Part shown: positions 23,113 to 30,694 of the stretch, piece by piece
Layout of the letters: every line of letters starts with the position of its first letter
How positions within the stretch are numbered: the first letter of the stretch is position 1
Virus record (IMG/VR): IMGVR_UViG_3300042938_001544
Location: 1-64,000 of that record
Reading direction: 5' to 3' (one strand)
Origin: a virus
Length of the DNA stretch: 64,000 bases
Position numbers and translations under genes: made by a program
Notes under the pieces: model-generated
What the model was told of the DNA's origin: nothing
Database searches by the model: none
The model's input: only the letters and a program-made list of their open reading frames with translations

Positions 23113-23832
23113 ATGACAAATTTTGGAATAATTAAATCGAAGATAGAAGATGTGTTATTAGAATCATATAAAAACAACACATTTAAACAAGAATTCAAAA
23201 ACTTTAAAAAGTTAGTTTTAGAAAATAAAAAAATATGCAAACTTTTTTATTTATATGATGATTTATCTTCTAATAAAGGATTATCGGAATCTATCGTTAA
23301 TGAATATGTGAATGAATGTATAACCATTTATGAAAATACCATTAATAAAATACAAGAGTCGGATATTACACCATTAAAGTCTTGGATTAAAAATTCTAAG
23401 GTTGACAATCAGTATAATAATATTGATAATTTATTCTCGAGAGATGTCCTAACAATCGAATCAAGAATAACTAGTAAAAAATACATTTCAGAATCTCTTA
23501 AGAAATTACCTATCAAGAAAGCAGATACTGTTCAAATATCGCTAACTTCTATGGTTAATGTTGCAAATAAAACAATCACAAATTTTATTGATTCATTAAC
23601 TGAGTCAGATAAAAAAGAATTAACAAAACTTTTATCTGAAGATGACGTTACTTTAAACCAAAAATTTGATGATGTTAAAAAAAGTGTTGTAACTAAATTA
23701 ACTGAAATGAAAAATAATAATGAAGATAACTCAACTCAAACAAGAATTGATGAAACTCTTGATAAAGTAATTTCAGAAAAATACGACAAGTTAACTTATT
23801 TCAAACTTAAAAGTTTGAATGAGAATCTTTAA
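23113..23832 (+). CDS. Helical protein between portal and protease, possible prohead core component
   Basis: 239 residues, almost wholly helical and charged (KIEDVLLESYKNNTFKQEFKNF; SESLKKLPIKKADTVQISLTSM). In T4 the small core proteins gp67 and gp68 lie between portal and protease genes, so position suggests a prohead core role. Sequence similarity to them is not evident by eye. It is convergent with the bS21 gene and their ends overlap by 4 bp. Confidence 0.75.
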   Translation: MTNFGIIKSKIEDVLLESYKNNTFKQEFKNFKKLVLENKKICKLFYLYDDLSSNKGLSESIVNEYVNECITIYENTINKIQESDITPLKSWIKNSKVDNQYNNIDNLFSRDVLTIESRITSKKYISESLKKLPIKKADTVQISLTSMVNVANKTITNFIDSLTESDKKELTKLLSEDDVTLNQKFDDVKKSVVTKLTEMKNNNEDNSTQTRIDETLDKVISEKYDKLTYFKLKSLNENL

Positions 23833-24023
23833 TCGTTATTTGATTTATATTTTTTCTGAACGTATTTCGCTTTTGAAATCATATTCCTATTTTTAACAGA
23901 TTTTTTTTGGAATTCTTTTCGTTCATTTAATTCCTTACTTTGCCTTGTCTTTATGACTTTGCTTTTGTAAATTTTTAACGCTTTTTCAAGAGTTACATTT
24001 TTTTCTACCTTTATGATTAACAT
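23829..24023 (-). CDS. rpsU: Ribosomal protein bS21 homologue
   Basis: 64 residues with the bS21 pattern: MLIIKVEKNVTLEKALKIYK, then basic helices through NERKEFQKKSVKNRN and KAKYVQKKYK. The start LIIxV and ending YVQK are especially like Bacteroidetes bS21. Tyr54 falls at the position that, as I recall from the Flavobacterium johnsoniae ribosome structure, helps sequester the 16S anti-Shine-Dalgarno. Phage-encoded bS21 is known from metagenomic phages and is thought to enter host ribosomes and bias translation. It is the only minus-strand gene within the head module and its 3' end overlaps the upstream + gene. No clear promoter is seen; TATATTTA lies about 43 nt upstream on the minus strand. 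Confidence 0.87.
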   Translation of the reverse strand: MLIIKVEKNVTLEKALKIYKSKVIKTRQSKELNERKEFQKKSVKNRNMISKAKYVQKKYKSNND

Positions 24024-24038
24024 GTTTTTGTGAGTTTA

Positions 24039-24045
24039 TATTTAT
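24039..24045 (+). promoter_or_regulatory. Putative late promoter element TATTTAT
   Basis: TTATATTTATTTTGAC, 65 nt before the ATG at 24111 and within the bS21 leader on the other strand. It is farther from the start than other members, so less certain. Confidence 0.45.
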
Positions 24046-24110
24046 TTTGACTATTGCAGTAAATATACCTATTTTTATTAAAACAATAAACTTAGAAATT
24101 ATGAAATTTA

Positions 24111-24581
24111 ATGAAAAAGGGTAAAACCTCACACATTCACGGATTCAACACTGCCAAGGTAGTATATGGAACAGTTGATTCGATGAATTTAAAGTCACTC
24201 TATCTTAACATCCAAACATGGGTAGAACCAACTACAGAGTGCGAAAATTGGACAAGGACAGTTCTCAATATGAGCAGAGCCATAAAACATTCGGTCTACG
24301 AATCCTTAGATAAAGAGTTATTTGATGATAAATTTATAGTAGATTTAGATTTAAGGTCCAGCGGATTAAATCAAGGTAAAAAATCTTTTATGAACTTAGA
24401 GATTAATTTCTTTTTAAATCATGAAGGACATGACTTTAAATCAAAAGAAATTAAAGATTCACTTAAAGATATTACTAATAGAATTTTTTACGAAAACTTT
24501 ATCGGTAACGATTACTTCAACTTTTATCTAACTAAAAAAATCAAAACAAACGATGATACGCTACAATTAGAGAATGTTTAA
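24111..24581 (+). CDS. Hypothetical protein, 156 residues
   Basis: An intact frame between bS21 and the prohead protease. The segment NLKSLYLNIQTWVEPTTECENW followed by RTVLNMSRAIKHSVYESL reads as a globular alpha/beta protein. It lies in the T4 gp21 neighbourhood, but no match is recognised. An ATG at 24101 gives only a 7-codon frame. Overlaps the upstream-extended frame of the next gene. Confidence 0.8.
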   Translation: MKKGKTSHIHGFNTAKVVYGTVDSMNLKSLYLNIQTWVEPTTECENWTRTVLNMSRAIKHSVYESLDKELFDDKFIVDLDLRSSGLNQGKKSFMNLEINFFLNHEGHDFKSKEIKDSLKDITNRIFYENFIGNDYFNFYLTKKIKTNDDTLQLENV

Positions 24582-24588
24582 TATTTAT
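24582..24588 (+). promoter_or_regulatory. Putative late promoter element TATTTAT
   Basis: TAATATTTATAATAAAAC, 15 nt before the ATG at 24604. It argues against the upstream in-frame ATG at 24574 as protease start. Confidence 0.65.
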
Positions 24589-24603
24589 AATAAAACATTT
24601 GAG

Positions 24604-25332
24604 ATGAATTTAAGAATTTTACAACCAACTGAAATAGGTAAAGGTATATTAATAGAATACGATGCGGGTTACGTATCACCAACAGATACACATAATGCTA
24701 AGGTTATTAAAGAATCTAAAGGTAATATGTTAGACCACTCTAAACCATTTGAATTTTATGCGGTATTACAGAAATATAATACCCCAAACAGAAATGGTAG
24801 AATATACCCTGAACGTATTTTAAAAAGAGAATCAGAAAACTATAAAAAAATGATAGAAAAGGGCACCGCTCTTTCAGAGTTAAATCACCCTGAATCGTCA
24901 TTAATTGATTTAGATAGAGTTTCTCATGCAATAACTGAAATATGGTGGGAAGGTCCTGTACTAATGGGTAAGATACAATTACTTACATCACCAGGATTCC
25001 ACGAAAGAGGTATTGTATCAACTAAAGGAGATTTAGCCGCTAATTACCTAAGACAAGGAGTTACGTTAGGAATCTCTTCAAGAGGAGTTGGTTCCCTTAA
25101 AAAAGTTGGTGAACAGAATGAGGTCCAAGAAGATTTTGAATTAATCTGTTTTGACTTAGTATCCTCACCATCAACACCAGGAGCGTATTTATTCCAAAAT
25201 CCTGAAGATAGATTTAACTTTGAGGAGAACTTGGAAGAGGAGAAAAAAATGAAAGTCGAAAGACAAGTTGGGGAAAGTGGAAATAAATCACTTGACTTAA
25301 TGAAAAAATTGAACGATTATTTAGGATATTAA
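24604..25332 (+). CDS. Prohead core protease (T4 gp21-like)
   Basis: 242 residues from ATG 24604. The gp21-type serine protease signature is present: YNTPNRNGRIYP near the start, ELNHPESS with the catalytic His, and GISSRGVGS with the catalytic Ser; LVSSPSTPGA follows. It cleaves the scaffold and the N-termini of capsid proteins during head maturation and then itself. Lying directly upstream of the scaffold and capsid genes matches T4. The alternative start at 24574 would place the TATTTAT element inside the coding sequence. Confidence 0.93.
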   Translation: MNLRILQPTEIGKGILIEYDAGYVSPTDTHNAKVIKESKGNMLDHSKPFEFYAVLQKYNTPNRNGRIYPERILKRESENYKKMIEKGTALSELNHPESSLIDLDRVSHAITEIWWEGPVLMGKIQLLTSPGFHERGIVSTKGDLAANYLRQGVTLGISSRGVGSLKKVGEQNEVQEDFELICFDLVSSPSTPGAYLFQNPEDRFNFEENLEEEKKMKVERQVGESGNKSLDLMKKLNDYLGY

Positions 25333-25346
25333 AAAAAAATTATAAC

Positions 25347-25556
25347 ATGGACGAAAAGTATTTTATTGCAAAAATCACAACCGATATGATTGATGAAAAA
25401 TCGGGAAAACTTAAAAAATTAAGAGAAGAAAAATTAGTAAAAGGTTATAACCCTACTGATGTTGAGGCCAAAGTAACGAAAGTTTTTGAGAACTACACAC
25501 AGGATTGGAGACTAACTGCAATTGTTGAAAGTAAAATAGATGAAGTGATAGAATAA
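25347..25556 (+). CDS. DUF4494-like small protein
   Basis: 69 residues: YFIAKITTDMIDEKSGKLKK followed by VKGYNPTDVEAKVTKVFENY. The layout (strand, K-rich turn, strand with LVxGxxxTDVEAK) matches the short DUF4494 family common in Bacteroidetes and their phages. Function unknown. It is followed by a terminator that closes the protease transcript. Confidence 0.78.
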   Translation: MDEKYFIAKITTDMIDEKSGKLKKLREEKLVKGYNPTDVEAKVTKVFENYTQDWRLTAIVESKIDEVIE

Positions 25557-25580
25557 AATCTTTACATTTCAATAATAATA

Positions 25581-25613
25581 AAAGGGGGACATTTGTCCCC
25601 TTTTTTGTTTTTT
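25581..25613 (+). terminator. Terminator between the protease and scaffold-capsid units
   Basis: AAAGGGGGACATTTGTCCCCTTTTTT: strong GC stem with a T-run. Confidence 0.92.
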
Positions 25614-25626
25614 ATCAAAATGGTAA

Positions 25627-25699
25627 TATTTATAATAAATAAAAAACCAATTATCAAATTAGTTTAATTAAAACTTTTTTGATATTGGGAGATATTTAT
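25627..25699 (+). promoter_or_regulatory. Tandem putative late promoter elements of the scaffold-capsid operon
   Basis: Two TATTTAT copies, at 25627-25633 and 25693-25699, lie in the 165-bp gap before the scaffold gene, after a strong terminator. A double promoter fits the very high expression needed for scaffold and capsid. Confidence 0.7.
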
Positions 25700-25721
25700 A
25701 TAGTAAATTAAAAACATACAA

Positions 25722-27221
25722 ATGGCGAAAGAAAAATCTTTAGTGGAAGAAGCAATCATCCAAATGAAAAATTTGGAAGAAGCGGTTGCGGAAAATGCAA
25801 AAGGAATACTTGCTTCAACTATGAAGGAAGAAATCAAAGAACTAGTAAAAGAATCTCTAACTGAACAAGAAGACGAGATTGAAACGGATGTTGAAATGGA
25901 CGAGCCTGAAATGGAAGACGATATGTCTGACGACGAAGGAATGGAAATGGATACTGATAATTTAGATATGGATATGGATGATGAAGATTCTATGGAGGAT
26001 GACTTTATGGATGACGATGAAACTATTGACCTTACCGACGTTGACGACGAAGATGAAATCTTACGTGTATTTAGTTTAATGGGACCTGAAGATAATATCG
26101 TGGTTACCAAAGATAATTCAGGTAATATCAATCTTAAAGATTCTGAAAAAGAATATATGATTGTTGGTGAAGGTGAAGAATTTATGGATGATTCTGAAGA
26201 AATGTTTGAAATGGATGATATGTCAGATTTTGGTATGGAAGACGATGAAGACGAAGACATCAATAGCATCATTGATAGAGTATTTAAAAAAGATAACGAC
26301 GAATTAGAAGAAATGGATTTTGAAAAAGATGAATTAGAGTTCGGAGAAGAAGAAGGAATGGACAGTGAAGAAATTGTTTATGAAATTGAATTCAACGAAG
26401 AAGAAGGTGAAGAAGATATGGGTCTATCTGAAGAAGATGAAGTAGAAGAAGAAATGTACGAATCTTACGAAGAAGAAGACGAGGATATGGAAGAAGAACC
26501 TGTTATGGAATCTAAAAAGATGTCAATCAAACCTAAGGGTGTTGGCATGGGAAATCCAAATAAGAAAAAAGTATACTCAAACAAACCTAACCAAGAAGGT
26601 GGTTTCAAAACTGTGAAAAAAACAGTTAATAAAACTATGGGTACTGGTAAAGCGAAATTTGAATACAAAGACGGTGAAAATCTTGACGGTGATATGAAAA
26701 CTGTTAAAAAGGTTGAAACCAAAGAAGCATCAAGAACTTTAGGAAACGGTTCTAACTTTAGAAAGGGTGGTTTATCAAAACCAAGAGCTCACTCTAAATT
26801 TAATACCGCAATCCAAAAAGAGAGTGTTGATAACAAAGAATTACAAGTTCTTAGAGAAAAAAATGAAGAGTACAGAAAAGCACTTAACGTTTTCAGAAAT
26901 AAATTAAACGAAGTTGCAGTGTTTAATTCAAACTTAGCTTATGCTACACGTTTGTTTACAGAACATTCGACATCAAAACAAGAGAAGATTAATATCTTAA
27001 GACGTTTTGATAGTGTTGAAACTATTAAAGAATCTAAAAACTTGTATAAGACATTAAAAGATGACCTTTCGGCTACGACAAGTCAACCAATGAATGAATC
27101 AATGGAAAGAACCATTCAAAGTTCTCCATCAACAGGTTCTTCGGCTAACTTGATTGAGTCTAAAACATACGAAAATCCTCAGTTCTTAAGAATGAAAGAT
27201 TTAATGTCAAAATTAAAATAA
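25722..27221 (+). CDS. Prohead scaffold protein (T4 gp22-like)
   Basis: 499 residues. Residues about 50-260 are extremely acidic (Asp/Glu/Met), the middle is basic and Gly/Lys-rich, and the C-terminal 110 residues are the conserved helical part: YRKALNVFRNKLNEVAVFNS, then LAYATRLFTEHSTSKQEKINILRRFDSVETIKE. That block is characteristic of gp22-type major scaffold proteins. T4 gp22 is about half this size; the extra length is the acidic repeat region. It directs capsid shell assembly and is degraded by the gp21-like protease. The gene is immediately upstream of the capsid gene, as in T4. Confidence 0.9.
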   Translation: MAKEKSLVEEAIIQMKNLEEAVAENAKGILASTMKEEIKELVKESLTEQEDEIETDVEMDEPEMEDDMSDDEGMEMDTDNLDMDMDDEDSMEDDFMDDDETIDLTDVDDEDEILRVFSLMGPEDNIVVTKDNSGNINLKDSEKEYMIVGEGEEFMDDSEEMFEMDDMSDFGMEDDEDEDINSIIDRVFKKDNDELEEMDFEKDELEFGEEEGMDSEEIVYEIEFNEEEGEEDMGLSEEDEVEEEMYESYEEEDEDMEEEPVMESKKMSIKPKGVGMGNPNKKKVYSNKPNQEGGFKTVKKTVNKTMGTGKAKFEYKDGENLDGDMKTVKKVETKEASRTLGNGSNFRKGGLSKPRAHSKFNTAIQKESVDNKELQVLREKNEEYRKALNVFRNKLNEVAVFNSNLAYATRLFTEHSTSKQEKINILRRFDSVETIKESKNLYKTLKDDLSATTSQPMNESMERTIQSSPSTGSSANLIESKTYENPQFLRMKDLMSKLK

Positions 27222-27253
27222 AATAAACTAAAAAATTAATAAAAACCAAAAAA

Positions 27254-29125
27254 ATGGGAGCATTATTAGAATCAGGTCTTGTTGGTAACATCGGGTTAAA
27301 ACACCTTAAAGTTATCAAAGAAGATACTATCAACAAATGGGATAAATTAGGATTCCTAGAAGGCCTTAAAGGTCACCTAAAAGAAAACGTAGCTCAGTTA
27401 TATGAGAACCAAGCGTCTTTCTTAATTAACGAAGCAACGTCTGACGGGTCTTCAGGTTCATTTGAAACTGTTGTATTCCCTATCGTAAGACGTGTATTCT
27501 CTAAATTATTAGCGAATGACATCGTATCAGTACAAGCGATGAATTTACCAATCGGTAAATTATTCTTCTTTGTACCTAAAATTCAAGGGTATTCAGGTGG
27601 TACTAACACTCCATGGAGTGATGTATCTTCAGGAGACCACTACGCACCACTAGGAGCACCAAACGGACCAACATCTCAAAATGCAGGTTACACAGGAACT
27701 GGAGCGGTTGCTAAAAACCTTTATGACTTATTCTACGAAGGAACTGAACCAGGTTTAGACCCAGCAGGTTTATTCGATTATTCAAAAGGTCGTTGGTCAG
27801 CAATCACTGCAAGTACGTTGATTCAAGCATGGTCAAATGGGTCATTAGTTGATGCAACTATTAATGATGGTGCACCAGCAAATGGTATTGAAATTGCTTC
27901 AGGTAACACAAGAAAAGTTATTGTTAAAATGTGTGGTTTCGCTGATACAGGAGCTGGTAAATTAATCGGACCTGACGGTAATGAAATGGATACAGAATCT
28001 TTCTTATCTGATTTAGTTATCTTTACAGGTGCTGGTTTAACAGTTGCTGAAGGTTCTCCATGTACAGTTTCAACAGGAGCATTATTGTTCAGAGTTGTTA
28101 CTCAACAATATGGTAAAGGAATCGTTTCTTACGGTAATACAGTTCAAACTAATTGGCCAGCGGCATCAGGTAATAACCCTGCAGGTAACGGTGGTTCGTT
28201 TAAAACCGTATGTGACGCTAACGGATGTATCTACTTAGAAGTTGATTTATCTTGTCCAGTATGTGCTGATTGTGATTCTACATCTTTAGATGGTTACACA
28301 GGTACTACTATTACTGAAGCGTCTTCAGGAACATCATTCTACGCAGCGTTCAGACGTTACGAACAATTAGAATTTGAAGATAAAATCGGTGAGGTTTCTT
28401 TCGACTTAGATTCAGTTACTGTATCTGTTACAGAAAGAAAATTAAGAGCACAATGGTCTCCTGAGTTAGCTCAAGACGTTGCTGCATTCCACAACATCGA
28501 TGCTGAAGCTGAATTAACGGCTTTATTATCTGAACAAGTTGCTGCTGAAATCGACCGTGAAATCTTAAGAGATTTACGTAAAGGTGCGGCATGGAACTTA
28601 CGTTGGGATTACAACGGATGGAGAAGAATTTCTCAAACTACATCTTATACTCAAAAAGATTGGAATCAAACATTAATTACTGCAATTAACCAATTGTCAG
28701 CACAAATCCACAAATCTACATTAAGAGGTGGAGCTAACTGGATTGTAGTTTCTTCTGAGATTTCGGCTATTTTTGATGATTTAGAGTACTTCCACGTATC
28801 TAACGCGTCTCCAGAGCAAGACCAATACAACATGGGTATTGAAAGAGTTGGAACATTAGCAGGTCGTTACCAAGTTTACCGTGACCCTTACTTCCCAGCT
28901 AACACAGTGTTAGTAGGACATAAAGGAACGTCATTGTTAGACACAGGTTACATCTACGCACCGTATGTACCATTACAATTAACACCTACAATGTATAACC
29001 CATTCAACTTCACACCTATTAAAGGTATTATGACACGTTACGCTAAGAAAATGGTTAACAACCGTTTCTACGGACGTATCACAGTTGATGGAGTTAGAAC
29101 ATTCGACTTAAGAGAATTGAGATAA
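27254..29125 (+). CDS. Major capsid protein (T4 gp23-like)
   Basis: 623 residues, longer than T4 gp23 (521). The HK97-fold T4-type core is recognisable: FPIVRRVFSKLLANDIVSVQ, the glycine-rich PKIQGYSGG region, RAQWSPELAQDVAAFHNIDAEAELTALLSEQVAAEIDRE and the C-terminal KKMVNNRFYGRITVDG. An inserted Cys-containing region (residues about 310-360, CPVCADCDS) has no clear T4 counterpart and may be a surface domain. The N-terminus would be trimmed by the prohead protease. It is followed by a strong terminator. Confidence 0.96.
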   Translation: MGALLESGLVGNIGLKHLKVIKEDTINKWDKLGFLEGLKGHLKENVAQLYENQASFLINEATSDGSSGSFETVVFPIVRRVFSKLLANDIVSVQAMNLPIGKLFFFVPKIQGYSGGTNTPWSDVSSGDHYAPLGAPNGPTSQNAGYTGTGAVAKNLYDLFYEGTEPGLDPAGLFDYSKGRWSAITASTLIQAWSNGSLVDATINDGAPANGIEIASGNTRKVIVKMCGFADTGAGKLIGPDGNEMDTESFLSDLVIFTGAGLTVAEGSPCTVSTGALLFRVVTQQYGKGIVSYGNTVQTNWPAASGNNPAGNGGSFKTVCDANGCIYLEVDLSCPVCADCDSTSLDGYTGTTITEASSGTSFYAAFRRYEQLEFEDKIGEVSFDLDSVTVSVTERKLRAQWSPELAQDVAAFHNIDAEAELTALLSEQVAAEIDREILRDLRKGAAWNLRWDYNGWRRISQTTSYTQKDWNQTLITAINQLSAQIHKSTLRGGANWIVVSSEISAIFDDLEYFHVSNASPEQDQYNMGIERVGTLAGRYQVYRDPYFPANTVLVGHKGTSLLDTGYIYAPYVPLQLTPTMYNPFNFTPIKGIMTRYAKKMVNNRFYGRITVDGVRTFDLRELR

Positions 29126-29146
29126 TCAACATCTTAAATAATATGA

Positions 29147-29174
29147 AAAGGGACGAGTAATCGTCCCTTTTTTT
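29147..29174 (+). terminator. Terminator after the major capsid gene
   Basis: 10-bp stem AAAGGGACGA/TCGTCCCTTT with a GTAA loop and T-run. Confidence 0.93.
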
Positions 29175-29184
29175 GTTTTACAAG

Positions 29185-29191
29185 TATTTAT
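29185..29191 (+). promoter_or_regulatory. Putative late promoter element TATTTAT, 5 nt from start
   Basis: AAGTATTTATATTATATG immediately follows the capsid terminator and places the ATG at 29197 five nucleotides downstream. Confidence 0.68.
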
Positions 29192-29196
29192 ATTAT

Positions 29197-29610
29197 ATGA
29201 GCGAATTACGTAGATTAATCAAAGAACATTTATTATTAGAAAAGAAAATTGGGCATATTATGGCCAAAATAGAAATTGCCTTTGGTTTTGAGATTGATAG
29301 AACTACCCACGCATATGAAAGAAAAAACAGAACTGATATTCCTGATTATAATGATAGAGAAATATCTAACGGTGAATTAAAATATATAATTGAGAGTTGT
29401 AGACGAGAAATTGCGGAAGGAATTACCACAGGAGAGATTAAAGATGATGTAGCATTTGTTATTAAATCAAAAGAAAAAGAAATCGCTATGGTCATAGTAC
29501 CAAAACATGGTGGTGGCTCCTATTGGAAATTACTTATAATTACCGTTTTTAGAGAATCGTATGATTTATCTTTTAGAGTTGGTAAAGACCAATTTGTTAT
29601 TTGGATTTAA
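29197..29610 (+). CDS. Hypothetical protein with LIKEHLLLE N-terminal helix
   Basis: 137 residues from ATG 29197; an upstream ATG at 29173 lies before the TATTTAT element and is rejected. The N-terminus MSELRRLIKEHLLLEKK resembles short N-terminal helices of other proteins here (for example 31823 and 53087). The rest (HAYERKNRTDIPDYNDREIS; FVIKSKEKEIAMVIVPKHGGGSYWKLLIITVFRES) looks like a small RelE/barnase-like or DUF4258-type beta fold, though I cannot confirm it. It converges on the small RNA at 29608. Confidence 0.78.
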   Translation: MSELRRLIKEHLLLEKKIGHIMAKIEIAFGFEIDRTTHAYERKNRTDIPDYNDREISNGELKYIIESCRREIAEGITTGEIKDDVAFVIKSKEKEIAMVIVPKHGGGSYWKLLIITVFRESYDLSFRVGKDQFVIWI

Positions 29611-29720
29611 AAAAGAACGGGACTTAGTATCTAAATCGTTTCTATCCCGTTCAAATTAGGAGGTTTTCGTCCTAACCATTATGATTGATTTAGTTGTATC
29701 TGAATCGTTTCCCTCAACCA
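29608..29720 (-). ncRNA. Small non-coding RNA with its own promoter and terminator
   Basis: On the minus strand a perfect host-type promoter precedes about 113 nt without a usable frame, ending in an 8-bp GAACGGGA/TCCCGTTC hairpin plus T-run. Inside are AACGATTCAGATACAA (complement of 29694-29709) and, in the terminator loop, the near copy AACGATTTAGATACTAA (complement of 29624-29640). The first copy is identical over 16 nt to a loop in the giant RNA leader (6916-6931). A middle hairpin TTAGGA-CGAAAACC-TCCTAA exposes ACCTCCT, the 16S anti-Shine-Dalgarno core. I do not recognise the RNA. Confidence 0.75.
29615..29652 (-). terminator. Terminator of the small RNA
   Basis: 8-bp perfect stem with a 22-nt loop that contains the repeated AACGATTTAGATAC element, then T-run. 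The loop is larger than usual, which suggests it has a function of its own. Confidence 0.82.
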
Positions 29721-29725
29721 CATTA

Positions 29726-29755
29726 CAAAGATAAGTAAATATACTGAATCCACAA
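29726..29755 (-). promoter_or_regulatory. Host-type promoter of the small RNA
   Basis: On the minus strand TTG (29755-29753), 19-nt spacer, TATCTTTG (29733-29726). Confidence 0.82.
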
Positions 29756-29776
29756 CTTTTTTTTCGAAAAAACAGA

Positions 29777-29783
29777 TATTTAT
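29777..29783 (+). promoter_or_regulatory. Putative late promoter element TATTTAT
   Basis: AGATATTTATATATTAA, 19 nt before the ATG at 29803. Confidence 0.66.
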
Positions 29784-29802
29784 ATATTAAACAGAAATAG
29801 GT

Positions 29803-30678
29803 ATGAAAAAATTATATTTTTTAAATGAAGAAGAATCTAAAAGAATTCTAAATCTTCATAAAGAAGCAACTAAAAAACAATATCTTAAAGAAGACGACAC
29901 TATGATGTCATCTGAAAATGAGTTAGCCGAAGATGGTGTAATGGCGTCAATGGCAACAGGTGCTGCAATTGGTGGAGCCGTTGGTTTAGTTCCAGGAGCA
30001 ATTATCGGTGGAGCGATTGGATTAATTAACGGATTAATTAATGGTGGGAATTATTCTTACAAAGGTGCCGAAAAAATTTTACAAGCTTGTGGAAATTTAA
30101 AAGAAGTTGGTAAATCAACACTGAGTAGAGCCACATTAAATGGTATTGCCGATGGTATTAACGCAGCGGTTGATGGTATGGGTACTGATGAGGATGCAAT
30201 TAAAAGTAATCTACAAAAAATCACAACAATTCCTGATTTATGTGCGATGTCAAACATATATAATACAAGACATGGTGAAAGTTTATTCGCAGCAATTGAT
30301 GGGGACATCGATTCTGAGGGTGAATGGAAACAATATGTTTTTTTACCATTATTAGACGCATATGAAAACAGTGTTGACCTTGGTAAAAAATTGGCGGCAC
30401 AAAAGGAATCAAGTGTCGTAAAGGGATTTGAAAAATTTCCTTGTATTCCAAGTAACCCAAAAGCGAAATCATCAAAATTGAGTGACGGTAGTATTGCTTA
30501 CATAATTGATGGGGTGGTTTATTACGGGAATGGTAGAAAAAAATTGGTCGACGGAACTATGGCCAGTTATTCTTGTGGTAAAGAATCGTCTAATACTAAG
30601 ACAAATACTAAGACAAAAGTTAAACAACCAACAATACCTTCAGATACAGATTTAGATATGGTATTGACTAAACTTTAA
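29803..30678 (+). CDS. Virion-type protein with glycine-zipper helix and an annexin-like repeat
   Basis: 291 residues. The N-terminus (FLNEEESKRILNLHKEATKK) closely resembles that of the next gene. Residues 47-82 are a Gly/Ala-rich hydrophobic hairpin (ATGAAIGGAVGLVPGAIIGG) that could insert in a membrane. Residues 118-170 contain DGMGTDEDAIKSNLQKI followed by LCAMSNIYNTRHGESLFAAIDGDI, which matches the annexin repeat GxGTDE-x-loop and its YxxxxGxxLxxxIxxD continuation; annexin repeats bind calcium and phospholipid. The C-terminal half has three Cys and a Thr/Lys tail. It may help cross or bind the host membrane during DNA entry. Annexin similarity is by eye. Confidence 0.78.
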   Translation: MKKLYFLNEEESKRILNLHKEATKKQYLKEDDTMMSSENELAEDGVMASMATGAAIGGAVGLVPGAIIGGAIGLINGLINGGNYSYKGAEKILQACGNLKEVGKSTLSRATLNGIADGINAAVDGMGTDEDAIKSNLQKITTIPDLCAMSNIYNTRHGESLFAAIDGDIDSEGEWKQYVFLPLLDAYENSVDLGKKLAAQKESSVVKGFEKFPCIPSNPKAKSSKLSDGSIAYIIDGVVYYGNGRKKLVDGTMASYSCGKESSNTKTNTKTKVKQPTIPSDTDLDMVLTKL

Positions 30679-30694
30679 ATTATTAATTATTAAA

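Noticed and set aside
24574-24603. Upstream ATG start (24574) for the prohead protease
   Set aside because: It would put the TATTTAT element inside the gene; the conserved protein begins near 24604.
25664-26272. 202-codon minus-strand Ser-rich frame
   Set aside because: Shadow of the acidic (GAA/GAT-rich) scaffold gene.
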